A DNA stretch of 64,000 bases from the NCBI GenBank assembly GCA_015680685.1, contig MNCI01034933.1:35557-99556 (forward strand), given 5' to 3'. Each line of letters begins with the position of its first letter. Positions within the stretch are counted from its first letter, which is position 1. The notes beneath the pieces were generated by a model. That model was not told the DNA's origin. It saw only the letters and a program-made list of their open reading frames with translations, and did no database searches. This stretch comes from Gnetum montanum (taxonomy: Eukaryota; Streptophyta; Gnetopsida; Gnetales; Gnetaceae). Positions 56,634-64,000 of the stretch are shown one piece after another. The translations under genes and the position numbers were made by a program.

Positions 56634-57585
56634 TGATGAGCAGCAAGATACCCTTACGTCCAACCATACGAATCACAAAGTGCTCATGCACGATCTGATT
56701 GAATTCTATGGACTTTATCGTTTCTAGTGCACTAGTTCTCTAGGAAGTGAATCTAGCCCTACTTTCAATCGTTGTCTTCCCAATTACACCTATGGTATTT
56801 ATTGGTATGGTTAAGTGTAATTGAGGCATTTAATTTTTATCATTTTTTGGTTTATATTTTGGTGCTCAAAATGTGGATAAAAGGAAATTAATTAACTAAT
56901 CTAAGTTAACTAATTAACTAGCGTTTAACTAATTCTAACATAAACATTCAATCCCACTTTTTGTACATGTCCTGAACCCATGTATCCATTGCTTGACAAC
57001 CAAGCACTACACTACTCGGCACACCAAGCAATAATGTTGTTAGGATTACCAAGCGAATACGTGTTATGCTCAAAGTAATCATACTTATGTATGTAATCTA
57101 TTTGGCTTAATTGTTTCATTAATGTAATAACTAGAAAAATTTTTAATAACTAATTGAAAAAATTTAATAAATAATTGAGAACATTAAATACATAAATAAA
57201 ATAGCTAATCTATCCAAAGTGTTGCAAGGTTTATCAAAAATCTTGTCTTTATTGCCACACACATTGTCATGCTTAGGTACAACAATGCTCGAATAAAGAT
57301 CTATGCACTTAATGACTCTTACTGTGGGCACTCGAGAAAAAAATTATAACTTTTAGATGGAAAAACTATAAGAGCTTCACTACAATTACAATCTCTACTT
57401 GCCATAAATGCAGTTGCATGCACATATTTACAGCCAAAAAATAACATTGTGTCGATGGGGCCTCATTGAAGCATGGTAAGATGCATCGACTAGGCCTCGT
57501 CAACAAGGCCTAGTTGATGAGGCCTTGTTGACAAGGTCTAGTTGATGAGGCCTTATTGATGTAACCAATTGAACGCGACTCATCA
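56634..57585 (-). repeat. Element e2 3' LTR
   Basis: TGATGAGCAGCAAG... to ...CGACTCATCA, 952 bp, aligned with e1 LTR. U3 (57,440-57,565) is a cluster of TCAACAAGGCCTAGTTGA-type words. A decayed PPT follows (57,586-57,597), then CTTGAGG at about 57,612. Confidence 0.75.
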
Positions 57586-57849
57586 TACGCCCATGACTAA
57601 ATGAAAAATCTTCCTCAAGTTCTTTTACAAAATTGAAAAAGTGTGGGATTATTGACTAACTTTTTTTTAAACAAAACAAACTGACTTAACAAAAAATGAA
57701 GTGCTCAGGTGTACAGATCCACACATTACAAAAAATGATAGTGTTCTAGATACAAAATTGAACACCATGACACAAATATTCAAAACTAGATAGCACATTT
57801 ATTGATGTTGTGAAGCTATTGGAGAAGATCAGACAATCTCAGGTAATGG

Positions 57850-60700
57850 TGGTTCTTAAGGCTTTGAGGGACCTTCACTGACTTGATGCATGGGTGGCGG
57901 TTGAGATGGCTATGGTTGTCCTACTATTACTACAACTTCAGGTAGGAGGAAAAATGCATCCAGCAGTGCTTTCATTTCTTCCTCCTTACTTTTGGGATCA
58001 TGCACCATTCATGTAGCTTCATTGATGTATGTTGGAATGGGCACATCCTAAGGACACGTGATTGATGGAAATAGCTCCTTAGCATTGAAGAACCAAGTAG
58101 AAAATTGTTTTCTTTCAATGTCGAATGTGCTAACTATGTCTTTTAGCTTTTGGTGGTCATTCATATGTTTGGCTAAGTCCTCAATGATCAATCTTTGATA
58201 TTTGAACTATGCTCTAAGAACTTCAAGTTCAACTTTTGCAGTCTCAAGCTTTTGCTTGGTGTCATTATGATGCTTGAACTTTTCCTTGTATAATAGATAC
58301 AAGCTAGCCACTTATTTTTCCAACATTAACCGTAGTCATCTAGTAGTCAACATTATCAGGTTTTCATATCAAAGATTGGCCAACTCCATATACTCTATCA
58401 TTTTCTCAATTTGCAACTCCTTCAAAAGAATCTCCGCTTTGTTATTGGCATCAATCCCATCAACGATGGATTATCACATTTCTCTTCTTTGTTAGAGTTG
58501 TTGGAGGGCTTCATTCAATTTCACCTTTGCCATTTGAATGTGTTTCTCATTAACTTCCTTTTGTAAGCCAACTTGGTCTTTGTAGTGATTCTTTACTTTT
58601 TCAAACTTCAAAGCCTCATTCTTCTAGGTGGCGATCTCAATGGTGGATTTCTAGCACAAGGTGCATACTTCCTTCATTGATAGATTTCAGTTCTCTATGA
58701 CCAGTTTTCTCAATTTGGTTTTCACCCTAGCAAGCTACTCTTACTGTTGATGAATGAATTCCTACATTTGATCCTTTTGAGCGTTAACATTTCATAGGTG
58801 ATAATTCTATGCAGTTAAGGTTTCATTCTCCTGGCGCATCTAGTTGAAGTCCTTCTAAATGACATACATTTTGGCTTCTGCCACTTACTATTTGAATATG
58901 GTTGTAACTACCTCCTCCTCAGCCTTCTAGAACCATTCTTGAAGCTATTTTAAAGCTTCATCTCTTGTTACTACTAGGCTGAGGATCGTAGGATCTCCAA
59001 GTTAAACACGTAGTTTAGCAACATCCATGGCTAAGTATTGGTTTCTTTCTTGGGCCATGTCAAGTTTCCTCTCCAAGATAATGTATTTGCCCCTTGCATT
59101 TAGCAACTTTGACTGGATCATAGTGATGTCTTCCAGAAGATCAAAGATGTCCAAAGTCGGTTACCTACTTCCCACTAGTTGTTCCAGCAACTTTTCATGT
59201 TGGGCTGCATCTAAGTTTTTATTGATCATGCCTACAGACATCTGCACATCTTGAAGTGTAGATACATTTGGTACAAATGCTATAGGTGCATTCAATGCTT
59301 TAGTGACATGATTAGCAACCACTTTAGCTGCTGTATCTTGCCCATGGTGCTACATTGCCAAGATAGTTGCCTCTTTGCCTTCCTCCAAATACATCAAGAA
59401 AGTGGCAACATTCCTNAGTGGCAACATTCCTAAATATTTCTAGAAATAGATGGTGTTGTAATAATGACACCATCACCTCTTGAGCATTGGGATCCAACCT
59501 TCTAGGCAGCTACATTCGTTGGGCAGAGGAGATTGAACCATCCCTCTCCATCTGGCTAACTGTTCAGGCCACCTCATTAAGGTGACTCATTGCTAGCCGA
59601 TACATAGATGGATCCACCCCACTTGTTCCTGCATGTTGCTCTTGTTCACTCAAAAGTTGTTCTTAGATTTTGTGCAGACGTTTAATGCCTACACGAGCCT
59701 CTAGTGTTGTTTCCTAAGTGGGTGGTGGTGGCAGCTACTCCTCTTCTTGGGTCATTGTTGGCATTTTCTTGTTCATGATTTCTAATCATGAGGCCAAAGC
59801 AACATGCCGAAGGATATCATTGAAATAGTGAACAATGTCTACCCTTTTGTAAAGTTTCTAGATGAGGCACTAAAGGGGCTAGGTCTTTCTTCCATGTTCA
59901 TTTTCCTTTAAGCATTTCTCGATCTCTAAGTAGATCAGTTGAGGAAGGTTGATGGAAAATTTCCTACTTAGAGCAGTGCATGCTCTGGCAGAGAAGATGG
60001 TTACCTTGCTTGGCCTCACCATTCAATTGAGATGATAGGCTACAACCTTGAAGTAAATTCACTCCATCGATGTGAGTGCACCATACTCCTTATAGTCAAT
60101 CCCATACCTTTGTTGGGTTCACTTCCTCTTGGCCTCAGGATCATCTTTTGTGGACAATTCTGCTAGCTATGTTCTAGTGTCCAGCAAGCCAAGTACTTGT
60201 GCGATAGCTTCTACCAAGTAGGACACTTGAATGTCCTTGATTTTTACAATGGACCCTAGCCTTCAACTACTCGAAAAGAGATATGTCTCTCCCATGTACC
60301 ATTCCCAATTGGATGTGATTATTGGCCACATGGGAGAGGCTTGTACTTGTGTCTTGACATTCTTTGGAGCTTTGTCCAATAATGACCTAAAGTTGATCTC
60401 TTGACGAATGAATCATTGAACTTCTCAGGACTTAATGATATCAAGATAGGCTTGAGTCAAAGTGACCTCAAGCCTTGGTGTAGGTCTAGTCACTTCTCCT
60501 CTTTGGGATTATTCTATTGGCACTTCCTCTTCTAGAATTTGTTAAAAAAATTTTACTTTGGGCTCCTCATGAAGAGGTCCCATTACATGGGTTGCTTTTA
60601 CTAATTCTTGGCCTTGTTCTTGTTGGTCCCTTCTAACTCTAGGCTACTTCTCCCATGGTTGCGAGGGTTCTCCTTCCTATGCGCATTTCTATTTCGGTAC
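57850..60700 (-). pseudogene. Element e2 coiled-coil transposon-type ORF, decayed
   Basis: Minus strand in essentially one frame with many stops, roughly 900 codons. The N-terminal domain (about 59,850-60,480) reads PRLEVTLTQAYLDIIKS, MWPIITSNWEWYMGETYLFS, VSYLVEAIAQVLGLLDTRT, ACTALSRKFSINLPQLIYLE. A long coiled-coil follows (about 58,000-59,200): LEDITMIQSKLLNARGKY, KFEKVKNHYKDQVGLQKEV, KQKLETAKVELEVLRA. The tail is Pro-rich. I do not recognise the family; it may be a diverged plant transposon-domain protein. The base at 59,416 is undetermined and flanked by an exact 15-nt duplication. Confidence 0.5.
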
Positions 60701-61944
60701 CATCTATAGTCACAATGAGAGCATGGATTAGCAATCATTGTGTAACCTTAAAACAATTGGGATACCTTATCTCTTAAAGATTATTACACTTTGGCTAAGT
60801 TGTAATTATGGTTAAGTTGATTAATCTAATTGTCCTTTTATTTATGTATTATCATTAATAAATCATCATGGGGATTTGTTGGGAGGGTTAACTGTTAAAA
60901 AAGTTATGTTTATATGTTGTTAAGGTTATTAACCCTTTGGGGGAGTTAGAAAAATTTCCAAAAAATTTCATCAATTTGTCATCAGAAACCCTAAGGTTTG
61001 TGGCCCCCACAATAAATATCTTACCTTTGGTAAGTGCAGGGTCAAAAAATAGAATGATTTGGACAAAAAATTGGGAAGTTATGAACTTTGGAAGGTTTTG
61101 AGCTCTGAAAAAGTGCAAAAACTCCCTGTGTGTTATGAGAAAATGACAAAAAATTCCTAAGTGCTAGGTGGTATATATAGAATGTACACAATGCATTGAC
61201 AAGGCCTTGTTGATTGGGCCTCATTAACATGGTCAATTGTCTCGACGAGGCCTCGTCAATGTACTTATTGACTATCATTGACTTTGGTCAAATTTTCAAA
61301 ATACAAGGAATTTTTGGATGAAATTGATGGTCAAATGAAAGCTCAAAGGACCAAGAACAATATGAAGACATTAGAAGAGGATGTTGAAGTTCATAAATTT
61401 GGAAAAATGAAGAAAAATTGATTTAGTGGATGAATGAAATGAAAGATTAAGGAGAACTTAGTGGAATACTCAATGAAATATGCGAAAGTTAGGATTGTAG
61501 CAATGTTAAAGGTAAGGAACCTTAATCAACCAGACCAAGAGCTATGAAAGTGGATCCTCACCATAGTAGGCTCATGGCCTTTTTGTCCTTGCATAACCTC
61601 AACTAAGGAGTCCATGGGCCCCATAGTCAATTAATGGTCATGAAAAGTTAAGAACCAACCCAAAAGAATCTACCAAAGAATCCCAACATATCAAACCAAT
61701 ACATAGAGCATAACATAGAACATAACAGTGAGGTGAGTTATGATAGCATGGATGGATGATAGAGAAGGTGGAATGGAGTTCTGAATTGAGGTCCCTTATG
61801 AAATTTGTATTTAGAATGACTCAGAAAGTTCCATCCTTAGTCCAAACCAAAACTTGCTACTTTTAGTGACCTTGCATCGCCACTCTAAGACTGATCCACC
61901 CACTCGAGACATGAGAGTGTTTCCACAGAACAACCACTATTCCA
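60701..61944. other. Element e2 non-coding remainder
   Basis: Homologous to 54,331-55,490. AT-rich, no gene. TATA-like TATATATAG at 61,172; GGCCTTGTTGA/TCGACGAGGCC words at 61,199-61,260. Ends at ATTCCA (61,939-61,944), after which sequence is unrelated to e1. Confidence 0.5.
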
Positions 61945-62040
61945 CAAAGAGAAGAAAAGGGAAGTAGGAAGTGAGAGAGAGGGCCTTAGTCAAATGGGAC
62001 CTTTAGGCATAAGTTCTTATCTTTCTGTTCCCATAACTAG

Positions 62041-62832
62041 TGTTTGTAGCCCATTTATTTGTCCAAGGGGTGGATTTGCAGGAACAGATAGCGCTTTTCA
62101 CTCTGCTTATCATGGCTCGTGCCGGACTTGGCGTGGACCCTGCTGCTGCGTTTTCAGGCGGAGGCGGCACTGCGCAGTTTCTGCGCATGTTTGATGAGGC
62201 CCTGCAGTTATCCACGCTGCGACTTGTCCTTCCAGCCCCTCTCTGGCGTGCCATGCGCCGTCTCCGAGTTGGCCCTGAGCGTCGGCTCGACCAGTCCATT
62301 GCCAAGGTTGGATTTCGGAGCTTGCTTTTATTATTATTATTCTCTTAGACCCGCGATGTGTAATAAGATCAAACCTTTCTAAAGAATAGAAATTCCATCC
62401 TATAACATCGAACTGATTTTTATGAGAGATGCACTACCTACGAACTAATTTAGTGGTATGATTATTAATAAAATGAGCTAAAATAATATGATACGTTTTA
62501 ATCCTATTTTAATCCTGTTTTTTACTAGTTGGCCTTTAGTCACATATAATATAACAGTGTTATCAAAAATTCTGAATAAATTTTTTAATGATGTTTTCCA
62601 AAATCCTAGCATATATAGAATGTATTTGTTTAGTTGATTTTGCAGAGATGGATGGTGTATGGAATGGTGTTTTTTCTGTTTTTTTTTTCATGCGGCGGTA
62701 AGGTGCGGGAGAGGATAGCTGGCGTGGTTGAGATGAGAATGCGAGAGTCGCGTTTTTCCGGTGACGACCTGCGTCGCAGGTGCCCCATGGACGTGCTCTC
62801 CGCTATTTCCATCATCGACACCACTACCACGT
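62041..62832 (+). pseudogene. Cytochrome P450 fragment (CYP86-clan-like), two exons
   Basis: P450 mono-oxygenases of this clan hydroxylate fatty-acid chains in the ER. Exon A (62,041-62,306) reads VDLQEQIALF, RAGLGVDPAAAF, MFDEALQLSTLRLVLP, LWRAMRRLRVGPERRLDQ; compare the family pattern VDLQD-FGVDP-FDxAxxxSxxR-WKxKRxLxxGxERxL. Exon B (62,703-62,832) reads VRERIAGVVEMRMRESR, CPMDVLSAISI. Donor at 62,307 and acceptor at 62,702 are both phase 0; another donor, GTGAGT, is at 62,833, and an acceptor near 62,960 would open LEIIVMFTFM. Exon A is GC-rich against its surroundings. No start codon, haem-binding FxxGxRxCxG or I-helix was seen, so it is a fragment or a gene broken by insertion. Possible acceptor for exon A at 62,040. 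Confidence 0.55.
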
Positions 62833-63400
62833 GTGAGTGTACACTTTCGTTTTAAATAATTCTGATGGTCTACATTAAGAACTTTGTGTGTAGTTTAATT
62901 TGATGCTTTATGCCTGGTTCTGCTAATCAGAAATTTCATTGGAATGTTTTTCCGTTGCAGCATTGGAAATAATTGTGATGTTTACCTTTATGAATATATC
63001 TAGTCGGTCGCACTCAAAAGTTTGCAATTGAGTTTGCAAAATCATGGGAGTTTCATTAAAAATAAGTTGGTGGTATAAATTGCCTCCAATTTAACTCAGG
63101 TCAGGGTAAAATTCAATGCTGCGAGTGATCGTTGAACCGGTGATTGTTTGCGGGGTTAAAAAACACGGGTAGCTAGAATTGCTGGGAAAGTGTTTAAATG
63201 GTCAGGAAACATGTACAGGCAAGTTAGGCTGAGTCATATTTAAAAGTCCTAGAAATCGCACCAAAATCTGCTGATTTATTATAAAAGTGTTAGATACCAA
63301 CACGCCCATGCTTGGCATGGGGCCTTTGTTGTTTTTTTTTTTTAAGAAAAAAAAGAAAAGAAAGAAGAATAAAAAAATAAAAAAATAAAAAATAAGAAAA
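62833..63400. other. No gene seen
   Basis: AT-rich, possible P450 intron and a short candidate third exon (62,961-63,030). An A-rich tract (63,336-63,405) stands before the TATA box of the next repeat. Confidence 0.4.
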
Positions 63401-63429
63401 AGATGGGTTACCCTAACCCTAAAATTGGC

Positions 63430-63838
63430 TATAAAAAGCCATAAGGTGATGGAGTTGGGGGGAGGCAGAGAGGAGAAGTCACGTCAGAAAGCTCTAGGCC
63501 AATGAGGCCAGGGTCATGAAGCCTTGGACTAAACCCTCTCTCTTCCAGATTTTCTTTTCGGCAGCGATTTAGCCGGTTGGGCCTCGGCAGCAATTTAGAC
63601 GGTTGGGCGTCGGCAGCAATTTAGACGGTTGAGCGTCAGCAAATTTTCTTCTATTTTCACAGCAATTTGGACGTTGGATGTCCATTTCTTTCTCCTTGTT
63701 CTATCTCTATCTGTATTTTCTCTCTCTATCTCTCTATCACTTGGTCACATGGCTCTTTCCAGCTGAGACTATTCCCGGGTTTCCGTACCCATACGGGAGG
63801 TGCCCTAGGCAATAGTCTCCTCAAACGAGTTTTTCCAG
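63430..63838 (+). repeat. LTR-like segment: TATA box, 26-bp tandem repeat and hairpin
   Basis: GGCTATAAAAAGCC (TATA at 63,430-63,436) is followed by three 26-bp direct repeats (63,558-63,635; TCGGCAGCAATTTAGACGG core) with a fourth weak copy at 63,655, a CT-rich tract (63,688-63,740), and an inverted repeat GAGACTATT/AATAGTCTC (63,765-63,773 and 63,811-63,819) enclosing CCGTACCCATACGG. This looks like the R-U5 of an unidentified LTR; no partner is in the window. Confidence 0.45.
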
Positions 63839-63904
63839 TGTTGGCATGACCAAAATTTATGCATCAACAAAAAGTTATCCTGACATGACTCAGGCAGGTG
63901 GGTA

Positions 63905-63975
63905 GATGGATGATTTATGGCCAACTTAGATCAGGCAAGGTGGATCGATCAATGATTTATGGCCAACTTAGAAAA
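63905..63975. repeat. Direct repeat of 21 bp
   Basis: ATGATTTATGGCCAACTTAG occurs at about 63,910 and 63,953, separated by GATCAGGCAAGGTGGATCG-type sequence. Nothing else is recognised to the end of the window. Confidence 0.7.
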
Positions 63976-64000
63976 GACTGGCAGTTTTGAGAAAAGATGT

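Noticed and set aside
62003-62305. Minus-strand open frame opposite the P450 exon
   Set aside because: Shadow of a GC-rich exon; the plus frame has the P450 wording and splice sites.
1-64000. tRNA, rRNA or microRNA genes
   Set aside because: No cloverleaf, rRNA segment or precursor-like hairpin was recognised by eye; a covariance search would be needed to exclude them fully.

Overview
The window is intergenic DNA from a large, repeat-rich plant nuclear genome. Almost all of it is LTR retrotransposon sequence of many ages, nested inside one another: Ty3/gypsy of at least three LTR groups plus one Ty1/copia Sirevirus-like element. The only non-transposon coding signal is a fragment of a cytochrome P450 (CYP86-clan-like) near 62.0-62.8 kb. 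The species cannot be told from the sequence; a seed plant with a large genome fits best.

Layout. 1-4.2 kb: 5' end (LTR plus gag) of a minus-strand Tat-like gypsy element (element 1). 4.2-7.07 kb: gag and 5' LTR of an older gypsy element (A3). 7.07-9.98 kb and 28.02-30.40 kb: two halves of a Sirevirus-like copia element (minus strand), split by element 2. 9.989-28.020 kb: element 2, a complete 18-kb minus-strand Tat/Ogre-like gypsy element with two LTRs, near-matching target duplications, gag, protease, RT, two RNase H domains and integrase. 30.4-34.35 kb: gag, protease and 5' LTR of gypsy element b. 34.4-40.5 kb: decayed gag, then a plus-strand transposon-ORF remnant. 40.48-46.69 kb: gag-only plus-strand element c. 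46.9-50.38 kb: minus-strand element d (protease, gag, partial LTR). 50.38-61.94 kb: two tandem related elements (e1, e2), each with a 3' LTR and a decayed coiled-coil ORF but no gag or pol, separated by two LTR fragments. 61.95-64 kb: the P450 fragment and another LTR/promoter-like stretch.

The most interesting object is inside element 2. Between the protease and reverse transcriptase, on the opposite strand, lies an eight-exon gene (16.95-21.45 kb) with its own TATA box and seven phase-consistent GT-AG introns. Exon 2 resembles a plant FCP1/NIF-type HAD phosphatase domain that has lost its catalytic aspartates; exon 4 resembles a plant transposon-type domain; the last exons are charged and coiled-coil-like. 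On the element's own sense strand this block can be read as one large phase-0 intron between protease and RT, as reported for Ogre elements. A shared short repeat borders the block on both sides and recurs after integrase. All reading frames now contain stops, so the copy is dead, but the architecture is readable.
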